From Hyphomicrobiales bacterium (GTDB taxonomy: Bacteria > Pseudomonadota > Alphaproteobacteria > Rhizobiales > Beijerinckiaceae): a stretch of DNA of 64,000 bases. The DNA is taken from positions 77,142 to 141,141 of the forward strand of contig UBZM01000024.1 of assembly GCA_900470095.1 (NCBI GenBank), given 5' to 3'. The translations under genes and the position numbers were made by a program. This document shows, piece by piece, positions 38,644-46,584 of the stretch (position 1 is the first letter of the stretch; every line of letters begins with the position of its first letter). The notes under the pieces were generated by a model, which saw only the letters and a program-made list of their open reading frames with translations, had not been told where the DNA came from and searched no databases.

Positions 38644-39568
38644 CGAGACACTGGCGCCTCCGCACGCACAGCAGCCGCGCCCGAAGAAGCGCGACGTGCA
38701 TGGCTGGGTGGTGCTCGACAAGCCCGTCGGCATGACCTCGACTCACGCGGTCAGCGTGGTCAAACGTGCCTTCAGCGCCAAGAAGGCCGGCCATGCCGGT
38801 ACGCTCGACCCGCTCGCTTCAGGCCTGCTGCCAATCGCGCTGGGCGAGGCGACCAAGACCGTCCCCTTCGTCATGGATGGCCGGAAGGCCTATCAGTTCA
38901 CCGTCGCCTGGGGCTCGCAGACCGAGACCGACGATACCGAAGGCCGCGTGATTGCGACCTCGGAGCTGCGCCCGCAGGAAGACGCCATCGCGGCCCTGCT
39001 GCCGCTCTTCACGGGCACGATCCTGCAAACGCCTCCCAAATACTCCGCGATCAAGATCGCCGGCGAGCGCGCCTATGACCTCGCCCGGGATGGTGAAGAA
39101 GTGGTGCTGCAGCCGCGGCCGGTGGAGATCGATGCGCTGTCGATCGTCAGCCATGACGGCGCGACGACGACCTTCGAGGCCGAATGCGGCAAGGGCACCT
39201 ATGTACGCGCCATTGCCCGCGATCTCGGCGTTGCGCTGGGCTGCCTTGGGCATGTCGCGCATCTCAGGCGCACCCGCGTCGGTCCCTTCACGGTGACCGA
39301 GGCGACAACCGTCGAGACGCTGCGCAGCAGCCAGGAAGAAGCTGAGGGCGCACTCCGGCCGGTCGCAGCGGCGCTTGAGCTCATTCCGGAGATCGTGGTC
39401 CATCGCGACGCGGCCCTGCGGCTGAAGCGTGGCCAGAGCGCGCTGCTGCGCGGCCGCGATGCGCCGATCGAGGCCGAGGCCGTCTATGCCACCAGCGGCG
39501 GCGTGCTGATCGCCACTGGCTCGATCAGCAACGGCGAGCTGGTGCCGCACCGGGTCTTCAATCTCTAA
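38630..39568 (+). CDS. truB: tRNA pseudouridine(55) synthase
   Basis: TruB makes pseudouridine 55 in the T-loop of tRNAs. The 312-residue protein has [12 protein letters not shown], the catalytic Asp in [20 protein letters not shown], and [15 protein letters not shown]. The start lies inside the rbfA end (14-bp overlap). An imperfect hairpin (TGGGGTCGGAT 39573-39583 with ATCCGATCCCA 39589-39599) follows the stop, without a clear T-tract. Confidence 0.96.
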   Translation: MTTNDETLAPPHAQQPRPKKRDVHGWVVLDKPVGMTSTHAVSVVKRAFSAKKAGHAGTLDPLASGLLPIALGEATKTVPFVMDGRKAYQFTVAWGSQTETDDTEGRVIATSELRPQEDAIAALLPLFTGTILQTPPKYSAIKIAGERAYDLARDGEEVVLQPRPVEIDALSIVSHDGATTTFEAECGKGTYVRAIARDLGVALGCLGHVAHLRRTRVGPFTVTEATTVETLRSSQEEAEGALRPVAAALELIPEIVVHRDAALRLKRGQSALLRGRDAPIEAEAVYATSGGVLIATGSISNGELVPHRVFNL

Positions 39569-39620
39569 TCCATGGGGTCGGATCTTGTATCCGATCCCAC
39601 GATTCAACCCTCTGCGTTTG

Positions 39621-39664
39621 CATCGGCTTTTTTCGAAAGCCGGAAACCACTTTTCGGGCCGATG
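39621..39664. repeat. Dispersed palindromic intergenic repeat, copy 2
   Basis: CATCGGC (39621-39627) pairs with GCCGATG (39658-39664), with an inner CGAAA/TTTTCG pair. It shares the 12-base word CACTTTTCGGGC with the copy at 41815-41863. It lies at the left edge of the accessory insertion between truB and rpsO. Confidence 0.55.
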
Positions 39665-39666
39665 TT

Positions 39667-40062
39667 TTAGGCCGGAACGAAACTGACCTGCGTGGCGCGC
39701 AAGCGCGGCGCGCCGAATAGGAGGCTGTACTCCCGGCTGAACTGCGACGGGCTTTCATAACTCACCCTGAAGCCCGCCGAGGCGGCATCGAGTGCCGCTC
39801 CCAGGATCAGTCGCCGCGCCTCCTGAAGCCAGAGTTGCTTCTGGTACTACAGCGGGGCTCATCGCGGTCACCGCCTTGAAATGCTGGTGCAGGACGGAAG
39901 GGTCATGCACGCCTCCGCCTCAACCCTCTCGAGGCTGAACGACTTGTCATAGTTGAGCTTGATCCAGCCCATCGCCCGGTTGACCTGCTGCAGCTTGCCT
40001 TCGCCATGGGCGATCTGGCGCAGCCGCGCACCGGCTTCACCGCTGAGCAGGCGGGCACCGCC
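39667..40062 (-). pseudogene. AraC family regulator remnant (two frameshifts, one stop, N-terminus lost)
   Basis: Reading leftward, ARLRQIAHGEGKLQQVNRAM and NYDKSFSLERVEAEACM begin an AraC HTH domain. One missing base near 39898 shifts the frame to SVLHQHFKAVTAMSP, an extra base in a C run near 39858 shifts again, and the next codons read L-stop-YQKQ where the family has LQYQKQ, a CAG to TAG change. The frame then runs on to [20 protein letters not shown] and [20 protein letters not shown] before a normal TAA at 39667. The cupin-like N-terminal domain of this AraC subfamily is absent. The gene is therefore decayed. Confidence 0.8.
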
Positions 40063-40064
40063 CC

Positions 40065-40202
40065 TCATGCCTATGGCTATGGCGTTCACTACGAATCGAC
40101 CGGTCGCGTCTCTATTTCGAAGACGATACCGGCCTCGTTGCGCCGGGCGAACTGCGCCGCGGCGGCCCGCATCTCGGCGGCCGCCGCTACGAGAAAGCCT
40201 GA
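40065..40202 (+). pseudogene. Unassigned rightward coding remnant at the AraC break
   Basis: Immediately beyond the AraC remnant, the plus strand reads AYGYGVHYESTGR, then after a one-base shift LYFEDDTGLVAPGELRRGG and PHLGGRRYEKA before TGA at 40200. It looks like the broken 3' end of a gene, but I do not recognise the family and it may be chance. Confidence 0.25.
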
Positions 40203-40217
40203 ATTGCTCGCGATGGT

Positions 40218-40829
40218 TCAGTAACCGACGGTGAAGCGCTGGCGCGAATGGGCCGGCTTCTCAAGTTCGTCGACCAGTGCGACCGCGTAGTCCTCAGCCG
40301 AAATTGCGCTCTTGCCCTGCGCATCGACCAGAAGCTGATCCTTGCCGAGGCGGAATGTGCCGGTGCGCATGCCGGGCTGGATCAGGGCCGAGGGTGACAG
40401 GAACGTCCAGTCCAGTTTGCTCTCACTCTTGAGCAGGTCGAGGAAGGTGCCGCCCTTCTTCGCCTCGGCCAGATAGATCGCCGGGAACTCCGGCGTGTCG
40501 AACAGCTGTTTGCCTGGCGCGACTTCGAGACTGCCTGCACCGCCGACAACGAGATAGCGCTTCACGCCGGACTGCTTGACGGCAGCCAGCAGAACCGCCG
40601 GGTCGCTTGCGGTGAAATGCACGGCGCTGATCACCGCGTCATGGCCAGCGAGCACGCTGGCCAGCCCGTCGCGATCGAAGACATCGCCCTTCAGCGCGGT
40701 CACTCCAGCCGCCGCTGCGACCTTTTCAGGGTTGCGGGTGATCGCCGAAACCGCGTGTCCGCGGGCGGACAGCTCGGCCAGAAGGCGCGAGCCGATGAAG
40801 CCGGTGGCGCCAATGAGAGCGATTTTCAT
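40218..40829 (-). CDS. NAD(P)H-binding atypical SDR oxidoreductase
   Basis: This 203-residue protein starts MKIALIGATGFIGSRLL, the GxxGxxG nucleotide loop (residues 7-13), and keeps DVFDRDGLASVLAGHDAVIS and YLVVGGAGSLEV, typical of the NAD(P)-binding (NmrA/YwnB-like) proteins of the atypical SDR class. The canonical Tyr-Lys pair is not evident. It is probably a cytoplasmic reductase or redox sensor. It is divergent from an HxlR-type regulator with a symmetrical dyad between them, an arrangement typical of quinone/aldehyde-responsive modules. AAGG lies 8 bases before the ATG. Confidence 0.87.
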   Translation of the reverse strand: MKIALIGATGFIGSRLLAELSARGHAVSAITRNPEKVAAAAGVTALKGDVFDRDGLASVLAGHDAVISAVHFTASDPAVLLAAVKQSGVKRYLVVGGAGSLEVAPGKQLFDTPEFPAIYLAEAKKGGTFLDLLKSESKLDWTFLSPSALIQPGMRTGTFRLGKDQLLVDAQGKSAISAEDYAVALVDELEKPAHSRQRFTVGY

Positions 40830-40844
40830 GAGATCTGCCTTCAG

Positions 40845-40883
40845 CTAGTATCTTTCAGGAACCAACATCCTGTGTGATACTAG
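40845..40883. promoter_or_regulatory. 39-bp nested dyad: candidate HxlR operator
   Basis: CTAGTATC (40845-40852), three bases, CAGGA (40856-40860), seven bases, TCCTG (40868-40872), three bases, GATACTAG (40876-40883) are mirror-symmetric about 40864. The site is 16-54 bp upstream of the oxidoreductase ATG and 69 bp upstream of the HxlR ATG, so one bound dimer or tetramer could control both genes. Confidence 0.65.
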
Positions 40884-40951
40884 ATGGAGGCAGCGTGGAG
40901 CCTCGTAAAGAAGGCACTTTCACGCGACATGGTCACCTCGGGGAAACCACG

Positions 40952-41338
40952 ATGCTGCAACGCCCGGACGCCTTCAACGCCCAATGCCCGACACGTCAGG
41001 TCCTCGACCGCATCGGCGACAAATGGGCGGTGCTGATCCTGATCCTGCTCGGAGAGGGGACCTTGCGCTTCAACGAGCTGCGCCGACGCATCGACAACAT
41101 CTCGCAGAAGATGCTCTCGCAGACATTGCGGAGCCTGGAGCGCGATGGGTTGATCAGCCGCGAGGCCTTCGCCACCGTGCCCGTGACTGTCGAGTATTCG
41201 CTGACCGAGCTCGGCGGCACGCTTGCCGCGACCGTGCGCGGATTGACGTGCTGGGCCGAGACCCATATCGGCGAGGTCGAGGAAGCGCAGAGGCGCTACG
41301 ACCGGGGTCTGCCCCGGCCTGCCTCGTCGCCGCGCTAG
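40952..41338 (+). CDS. HxlR family winged-helix regulator
   Basis: The 128-residue protein (from ATG 40952) has CPTRQVLDRIGDKWAVLILI with the single conserved Cys near the N-terminus, RFNELRRRIDNISQKMLSQT as the winged-helix core and LERDGLISREAFATVPVTVE as the wing. HxlR proteins often sense electrophiles, aldehydes or thiol stress through that cysteine. A GTG at 40874 lies within the operator-like dyad, so the later ATG (GGGGA 7 bases ahead) is preferred. It is divergent from an NAD(P)-binding oxidoreductase that is probably its target. Confidence 0.9.
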   Translation: MLQRPDAFNAQCPTRQVLDRIGDKWAVLILILLGEGTLRFNELRRRIDNISQKMLSQTLRSLERDGLISREAFATVPVTVEYSLTELGGTLAATVRGLTCWAETHIGEVEEAQRRYDRGLPRPASSPR

Positions 41339-41491
41339 CGTTTTACCCAGATTCGTGTATATCCCGCGCCAACCGGCCTTGCGGCTGGCTGCGCATCTCC
41401 TCCACGATGAGGTGGATTGCGGGTTCCGGACCTTGCTGGACGACATCCCGGCCTGGCCCGCCAGATCAACATCCAACCGAAGGATCACACG
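41339..41491 (+). promoter_or_regulatory. rpsO leader with two hairpins (candidate S15 autoregulatory element)
   Basis: A GTATAT word (41356-41361) could be a -10. A GC-rich hairpin at about 41366-41394 is followed by TCCAC (41401-41405), six bases, GTGGA (41412-41416). S15 represses its own mRNA through structured leaders in several phyla including alphaproteobacteria; assignment here is inference. Confidence 0.35.
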
Positions 41492-41761
41492 ATGTCGATT
41501 ACGCCGGAGCGCAAGACCGCGCTCGTGAAGGAACATGCCACCAAGCCGAATGACACCGGTTCGCCGGAGGTCCAGGTCGCGATCCTGACGGAGCGCATCA
41601 ATAACCTGACCGGTCACTTCAAGTCGCATGTCAAGGACAACCACTCGCGTCGCGGCCTGCTGAAGCTGGTTTCGCAGCGCCGTTCGTTGCTCGACTATCT
41701 CAAGGGCAAGAGCGAAGCGCGCTACAGGACGCTGATCGAGAAGCTCGGCATCCGCCGCTGA
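41492..41761 (+). CDS. rpsO: 30S ribosomal protein S15
   Basis: S15 binds the central domain of 16S rRNA early in 30S assembly. The 89-residue protein has the normal length and sequence: [40 protein letters not shown] and the C-terminal [15 protein letters not shown] 41492 is the family start. It is followed by its own terminator and then pnp, the usual rpsO-pnp pair; here truB lies 1.9 kb upstream instead of adjacent. Confidence 0.98.
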   Translation: MSITPERKTALVKEHATKPNDTGSPEVQVAILTERINNLTGHFKSHVKDNHSRRGLLKLVSQRRSLLDYLKGKSEARYRTLIEKLGIRR

Positions 41762-41778
41762 TCGATCGTAAGAGCTTC

Positions 41779-41811
41779 CCGCCCGGCACCGATCGGTTCC
41801 GGGCGGTTTTT
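41779..41811 (+). terminator. Rho-independent terminator after rpsO
   Basis: CCGCCCGG (41779-41786) pairs with CCGGGCGG (41799-41806); inside, ACC and GGT extend the stem around a GATC loop, and TTTTT (41807-41811) follows. It should end most rpsO transcripts 17 bp past the stop. Confidence 0.9.
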
Positions 41812-41814
41812 CCA

Positions 41815-41863
41815 GAGCATGATGCCGAAGGGTGGGAATCACTTTTCGGGCGACATAATGCTC
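41815..41863. repeat. Dispersed palindromic intergenic repeat, copy 3
   Basis: GAGCAT (41815-41820) pairs with ATGCTC (41858-41863), with inner CGAA/TTCG and GTG/CAC pairs. It carries the CACTTTTCGGGC word of copy 2 and lies immediately after the rpsO terminator. Confidence 0.6.
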
Positions 41864-42079
41864 CTACTCCAGGGTCTGGCCGCAATGGTGCGGCGCCCTG
41901 ACTTCAACGCGGCGGCCGCATGGGTGGCTTAGCCGCAGGCCTCCGCCGGACGCCCCGACGTCCATGGCAGGATCGCCGAGCGCTCGGGCGCAATGCTCAC
42001 CGTCACCCGAGCTTTCCGCCGTCTTGCCCATGGGCTTGAGACGTCCGGACGTGTGCCACATCCGATCCGAAAGAGAACC
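41864..42079. other. pnp leader, no gene recognised
   Basis: These 216 bp between the repeat and the pnp ATG hold no credible gene. Several GC-rich self-complementary words (GACGTCC and GGACGT among them) suggest RNA structure, as in the autoregulated enterobacterial pnp leader, but I cannot define a fold. Confidence 0.3.
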
Positions 42080-44254
42080 ATGTTCGACATCCAAACCGAA
42101 GAGCTGATCTGGGGCGGGCGCAAGCTCGTGCTCGAAACCGGCAAGGTCGCCCGCCAAGCCGACGGCGCCGTGCTCGCCACCTATGGCGAGACCGTCGTGC
42201 TCGCCACCGTCGTCTCGGCCAAGGAGCCGAAGCCAGGCTTCGACTTCTTCCCGCTGACCGTGAACTACCAGGAAAAGACCTTCGCCGCCGGCCGCATCCC
42301 GGGCGGCTATTTCAAGCGCGAAGGCCGCCCGAGCGAGAAGGAGACCCTGGTCTCCCGCCTGATCGACCGGCCGATCCGCCCGCTTTTCGCTGACGGCTAC
42401 AAGAACGACACCCAGGTGGTCTGCACCGTGCTCCAGCATGACCTGGAGAACGATCCCGACATCGTCGCGATGGTCGCAGCTTCGGCCGCGCTGACCCTCT
42501 CCGGCGTGCCCTTCATGGGCCCGGTCGGCGCCGCCCGCGTCGGTTATTTCGACGGCGCCTACAAGCTCAACCCGCTGGTCGACGAGATCAAGGAATCGAG
42601 CCTCGACCTCGTCGTCGCCGGTACCCAGGACGCCGTCCTGATGGTCGAGTCGGAAGCCAAGGAACTCTCCGAAGAGATCATGCTCGGCGCCGTGATGTTC
42701 GGCCACAAGCATTTCCAGCCGGTGATCGACGCCATCATCCGTCTCGCTGAAAAGGCCGCCAAGGAGCCGCGCGACTTCCAGCCGGCCGACCAGTCGGCGA
42801 TCCTTGATGCCGTGCTCAAGGTCGGCGAAGCCGAGCTCCGCGCCGCCTACAAGATCACCGCCAAGGCAGAGCGCTATAAGGCTGTCGACGCCGTCAAGGC
42901 GAAGGTCGTCGAGGCGCTGGTCTCGGCTGAGCCAGATGGCGTGAAGACCTTCACCAAGGAGCAGGTCGCCGGCCAGTTCAAGGAAGCCCAGGCCAAGATC
43001 GTGCGCTGGAACATCCTCGACGACGGCATCCGCATCGACGGTCGCGACGTCAAGACGGTCCGCAAGATCGTGGCGGAAGCCGGCATCCTGCCGCGCACCC
43101 ACGGCTCGTCGCTGTTCACCCGCGGCGAAACCCAGGCGCTGGTCGTGACCACGCTCGGCACCGGCGACGACGAGCAGTTCATCGACTCGCTGGAAGGCAC
43201 CTACAAGGAAACCTTCCTGCTGCACTACAATTTCCCTCCCTACTCCGTCGGCGAGACCGGCCGGATGGGTTCGCCCGGCCGCCGCGAGATCGGCCATGGC
43301 AAGCTCGCCTGGCGCGCGATCCGTCCGATGCTGCCGGCCAAGGGCGAGTTCCCCTACACGATCCGCGTCGTCTCGGAGATCACCGAGTCGAACGGCTCCT
43401 CCTCGATGGCCACCGTCTGCGGCACCTCGCTGGCGCTGATGGATGCCGGCGTGCCGCTGAAGGCTCCGGTTGCGGGCATCGCCATGGGCCTGATCCTGGA
43501 AGGCGAGCGCTTCGCGGTGCTCTCCGACATCCTCGGCGACGAGGATCATCTCGGCGACATGGACTTCAAGGTGGCCGGTACCGCTGCGGGCATCACCTCG
43601 CTGCAGATGGACATCAAGATCGCCGGCATCACCGAGGAGATCATGCAGGTCGCGCTTGGCCAGGCCAAGGGCGGTCGTGACCACATCCTCGGCGAGATGT
43701 CCAAGGCGCTCTCCACCTCGCGCGCCCAGCTCGGCGAATATGCCCCGCGCATCGAGACGATGAAGATCCCGGTCGACAAGATCCGTGAAGTCATCGGTTC
43801 GGGCGGCAAGGTCATCCGCGAGATCGTCGAGAAGACCGGCGCCAAGGTGAACATCGAGGACGACGGCACCATCAAGATCGCCTCGGCCGACGGCAAGTCG
43901 ATCGAAGCCGCGATCAAGTGGATCAAGTCGATCGTCTCGGAAGCCGAGCCCGGCATGATCTATGACGGCACCGTGGTGAAGATCATGGAGTTCGGCGCCT
44001 TCGTGAACTTCTTCGGCGCCAAGGACGGCCTTGTTCACATTTCCGAGCTGGCCGCCCAGCGCGTCCAGAAGGTCTCGGACGTCGTCAAGGAAGGCGACAA
44101 GGTCAAGGTGAAGTTCCTCGGCCAGGACGAGCGCGGCAAGATCCGCCTCTCGATGAAGGTCGTCGACCAGGAGACGGGCGAGGATCTGACCGAGAAGCTC
44201 AAGGCTGCCCGCGACGCCGAGAAGGCCCGCGAGAAGCAGTCCGCCAGCGAGTAA
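42080..44254 (+). CDS. pnp: Polynucleotide phosphorylase
   Basis: PNPase is a trimeric 3'-5' phosphorolytic exoribonuclease central to mRNA decay. The 724-residue protein has two RNase PH domains (the first starting [20 protein letters not shown]; the second with [20 protein letters not shown]), a KH domain with [12 protein letters not shown] near residue 575, and an S1 domain starting [23 protein letters not shown] 42080 is preferred over an upstream frame to 41993 that has atypical residues. AGAGA precedes it. Confidence 0.98.
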   Translation: MFDIQTEELIWGGRKLVLETGKVARQADGAVLATYGETVVLATVVSAKEPKPGFDFFPLTVNYQEKTFAAGRIPGGYFKREGRPSEKETLVSRLIDRPIRPLFADGYKNDTQVVCTVLQHDLENDPDIVAMVAASAALTLSGVPFMGPVGAARVGYFDGAYKLNPLVDEIKESSLDLVVAGTQDAVLMVESEAKELSEEIMLGAVMFGHKHFQPVIDAIIRLAEKAAKEPRDFQPADQSAILDAVLKVGEAELRAAYKITAKAERYKAVDAVKAKVVEALVSAEPDGVKTFTKEQVAGQFKEAQAKIVRWNILDDGIRIDGRDVKTVRKIVAEAGILPRTHGSSLFTRGETQALVVTTLGTGDDEQFIDSLEGTYKETFLLHYNFPPYSVGETGRMGSPGRREIGHGKLAWRAIRPMLPAKGEFPYTIRVVSEITESNGSSSMATVCGTSLALMDAGVPLKAPVAGIAMGLILEGERFAVLSDILGDEDHLGDMDFKVAGTAAGITSLQMDIKIAGITEEIMQVALGQAKGGRDHILGEMSKALSTSRAQLGEYAPRIETMKIPVDKIREVIGSGGKVIREIVEKTGAKVNIEDDGTIKIASADGKSIEAAIKWIKSIVSEAEPGMIYDGTVVKIMEFGAFVNFFGAKDGLVHISELAAQRVQKVSDVVKEGDKVKVKFLGQDERGKIRLSMKVVDQETGEDLTEKLKAARDAEKAREKQSASE

Positions 44255-44281
44255 GCTCCGGCTTCATCGACTGACTAAAGG

Positions 44282-44312
44282 ACGCCCTGCATCTCACGAT
44301 GCGGGGCGTTTT
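44282..44312 (+). terminator. Rho-independent terminator after pnp
   Basis: ACGCCCTGCAT (44282-44292), loop CTCACG, ATGCGGGGCGT (44299-44309) pair fully with one G-U, followed by TTTTCTGTTTT. It lies 27 bp after the pnp stop. Confidence 0.87.
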
Positions 44313-44390
44313 CTGTTTTGCGGTGCGAAGAGGGCTGGCGCTCTCGCTCGCCTGGCAATAGTCTAGACTTATTGGTTCTTGGAGATCGGC

Positions 44391-45026
44391 ATGACCGACC
44401 ACAGCATCACGTCGCTCGAGACGCTCGCCGCCCGATATCCCAACCCAGTCGCGCCGGCCTCGATCGCCAAGGAGATCGACCATGTCGACGAGAACTATGC
44501 TGCGCTGATCGCCGCCTCGCCCTTCATGGTGCTCGCAACCAACGGTCCGGAGGGCCTGGATTGTTCGCCGCGCGGGGATTTGCCGGGCTTTGTCACGGTC
44601 CGGGACGCGAAAACGCTCCTGATTCCGGACAGAAAGGGCAATAACCGCCTGGATTCGTTAAGAAATATCCTGTTCGACCCGAGAATCGGAATGCTCTTTC
44701 TGATCCCCGGTTACGGCGAAACCCTTCGGGTGAACGGCACAGCGACCCTGTCGACCGACCCCGAGCTCTGCGCGCGCTTCGAGATGGCCGGAAAGCTGCC
44801 GGCCTGCGTGATCGTGGTCGATGTGGAACGGGTCTACTTCCAATGCTCACGCGCCGTGGTCCGGGCCGACCTTTGGAACCCGGCCAAGCATGCCGAGAGG
44901 CGTGAGCTGCCAAGCGCCGGACAGATCCTGCGTGACATCACGGCGCGGAATGAGGCGATCGAGACCTTTGACGGCGCTGCCTATGACAAGGCGCTGCCGG
45001 AGCGCGTGAAGGCGACGCTCTACTGA
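44391..45026 (+). CDS. Pyridoxamine 5'-phosphate oxidase-related FMN-binding protein (DR2398/MSMEG_1061 type)
   Basis: The 211-residue protein belongs to the PPOX-like split-barrel flavoproteins: ASPFMVLATNGPEGLDCSPR and GDLPGFVTVRDAKTLLIPDR, then RKGNNRLDSLRNILFDPRIG, which binds FMN phosphate, and YGETLRVNGTATLS. It probably reduces a cofactor or xenobiotic using FMN; the substrate is unknown. ATG 44391 is preferred (GGAG 8-10 bases before). A 10-bp palindrome AGTCTAGACT (44360-44369) lies upstream and may be an operator. Confidence 0.88.
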   Translation: MTDHSITSLETLAARYPNPVAPASIAKEIDHVDENYAALIAASPFMVLATNGPEGLDCSPRGDLPGFVTVRDAKTLLIPDRKGNNRLDSLRNILFDPRIGMLFLIPGYGETLRVNGTATLSTDPELCARFEMAGKLPACVIVVDVERVYFQCSRAVVRADLWNPAKHAERRELPSAGQILRDITARNEAIETFDGAAYDKALPERVKATLY

Positions 45027-45054
45027 ATCGTCCTGCGCGGCGTTCCTGCCGAGC

Positions 45055-45076
45055 AGCCGCGTCTTGTGACGCGGCT
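45055..45076. repeat. Hairpin between convergent flavoprotein and adenosine kinase genes
   Basis: AGCCGCGTC (45055-45063), loop TTGT, GACGCGGCT (45068-45076) form a perfect 9-bp stem without a T-tract on either strand. It may help end both converging transcripts. Confidence 0.5.
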
Positions 45077-45085
45077 CATGAAAAA

Positions 45086-45122
45086 GGGTGTCAAGCTCGG
45101 GGCCGGCCCGACCATGACACCC
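45086..45122. repeat. REP-like palindrome C between convergent genes
   Basis: GGGTGTCA (45086-45093) pairs with TGACACCC (45115-45122), and CGGGGCC/GGCCCG words extend the stem inside. The core is the same GTCA...GGCCGG...TGAC pattern as the palindromes between infB and rbfA. Confidence 0.55.
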
Positions 45123-45143
45123 CGAGCCTGAAACCCGATCAGT

Positions 45144-46142
45144 TCACAGCAGGCCGTTGTCGCCCGCCAGCACCTTCAGGTTCACATCCGGCCTTGCGCC
45201 GACATGGCTGATGATCTCGGCAGCGGCGAGCGCGCCGAGCCGCAGCGAGTCCCGCACCTCGCGACCCGAGGTCAGGCCGAAGAGGAAGCCCGCGGCGAAG
45301 AGGTCGCCAGCGCCGGTCGAATCGACGATGCGCTCCACCGGGAAGACCGGTTCGGCCACGATGCCGTCCGGCGTCACCGCCAGAGCGCCCTTCTCCGAGC
45401 GCGTCACCGCCGCAACGATATTCTCCGCGCGCAGCGCAGCGAGCGCGCTGTCGAAGTCGCCGGTCTGGTAGAGGCTCTTCAGCTCGTGCTCATTCGCGAA
45501 GACGATATCGACCAGCCGGTTGCGGATCAGCCCGAGGAATTCGTCGCGATAACGATCGACGCAGAAGGAATCCGAGAGGGTGATCGCGACACGGCCGCCA
45601 GCTGCATGGGCAAACTCCGAGGCCTTGCGGAAGGCTTCCTTGGCCGCCGGCGGATCCCAGAGATAGCCCTCGAGATAGATGATGTCGGCGTTCTGGACCG
45701 TATCCTTGTCGACATCCGCGACAGTCAGGCCCTGACAGGCACCAAGATAGGTGTTCATCGTGCGCTCGCCATCAGGCGTGACGAAGATGAAGGACCGCGC
45801 CGTCGCCGGACCGTCGGCGGCGAAAGCGGTATCGAAGCTGACGCCCTGCGAGGTCAGGTCATGACGGTAGAGCTTGCCGAGCTCGTCCTGCTTCACCTTG
45901 CCGATGAAGGCGCCCTTGCCGCCAAAGGAGGCAAGGCCCGCGATGGTGTTGGCGGCGGAACCACCCGAGATGACCTTGGCCGGGCCCATTGCCGCGTAGA
46001 GCGTCTCGGCACGGGGCTCGTCGATCAGCATCATCGCGCCCTTGGTCAGCTCATGCGCGACCAGAAAATCCTCTTCCGCGCGAGCGATGACATCGACGAT
46101 GGCGTTGCCGAGCGCCAGGACATCATAACGGGCATTTTTCAT
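45144..46142 (-). CDS. Adenosine kinase (PfkB/ribokinase family)
   Basis: The 332-residue protein is a PfkB-family carbohydrate kinase of the adenosine kinase group common in rhizobia. YDVLALGNAIVDVIARAEE opens the fold, VISGGSAANTIAGLASFGG is PfkB signature 1, and VDSTGAGDLFAAGFLFGL is signature 2 with the catalytic Asp of GAGD. It should phosphorylate adenosine to AMP in purine salvage, but guanosine or another sugar cannot be excluded. It converges on the flavoprotein gene. Confidence 0.9.
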   Translation of the reverse strand: MKNARYDVLALGNAIVDVIARAEEDFLVAHELTKGAMMLIDEPRAETLYAAMGPAKVISGGSAANTIAGLASFGGKGAFIGKVKQDELGKLYRHDLTSQGVSFDTAFAADGPATARSFIFVTPDGERTMNTYLGACQGLTVADVDKDTVQNADIIYLEGYLWDPPAAKEAFRKASEFAHAAGGRVAITLSDSFCVDRYRDEFLGLIRNRLVDIVFANEHELKSLYQTGDFDSALAALRAENIVAAVTRSEKGALAVTPDGIVAEPVFPVERIVDSTGAGDLFAAGFLFGLTSGREVRDSLRLGALAAAEIISHVGARPDVNLKVLAGDNGLL

Positions 46143-46209
46143 GAAGGAGTTCCGTGGGTTGGCGAGGATAGGACGAATGATGGGCGTTTCGCATCAGGAC
46201 CCGATGCGG

Positions 46210-46584
46210 TCAAGCGCGGCCGCGCCGGCGGCTGGCTTGGTCAAGCACGGCGCGCAGCGCGGCAAGTTCGTCGGGACCGAGTTCGGCGATCTCAAGGGCA
46301 AGCCGGTTGGCGACCAGCGTCGCCTCCGGTGCGAGTCCCGCAGTATCGACCGTGATGCGGGGGTGGGAGAGCTCGGCGAGACGAACGAGTTCGTCAGCCT
46401 CGTCCCAGATCACGCCGAGCAGATGGATCACGCCCTGGATCAGCGCAAAGGTCGGCTGGCCGCGCTTGCCATGCTCAAGGGCCGAGAGATAGGCCGGAGT
46501 GACCCCCAGCGCCGCCGCCATTCCGGCCAGCGTCACGCCGCGCGCTGCGCGCAGCTCCCGAACGCGCTGGCCAAAGGGTGTCAC
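46210..46584 (-). CDS. XRE family transcriptional regulator
   Basis: This 124-residue protein has an N-terminal HTH_XRE domain: FGQRVRELRAARGVTLAGMA, AALGVTPAYLSALEHGKRGQ as the recognition helix. The C-terminal region (VIHLLGVIWDEADELVRLAE, then ELGPDELAALRAVLDQA) is helical and conserved in this rhizobial family. The GTG start at 46584 overlaps the Smr gene stop (GTGA), so it is the last gene of the Tim44-MltA-Smr-XRE leftward run. Targets are unknown. Confidence 0.9.
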   Translation of the reverse strand: MTPFGQRVRELRAARGVTLAGMAAALGVTPAYLSALEHGKRGQPTFALIQGVIHLLGVIWDEADELVRLAELSHPRITVDTAGLAPEATLVANRLALEIAELGPDELAALRAVLDQASRRRGRA

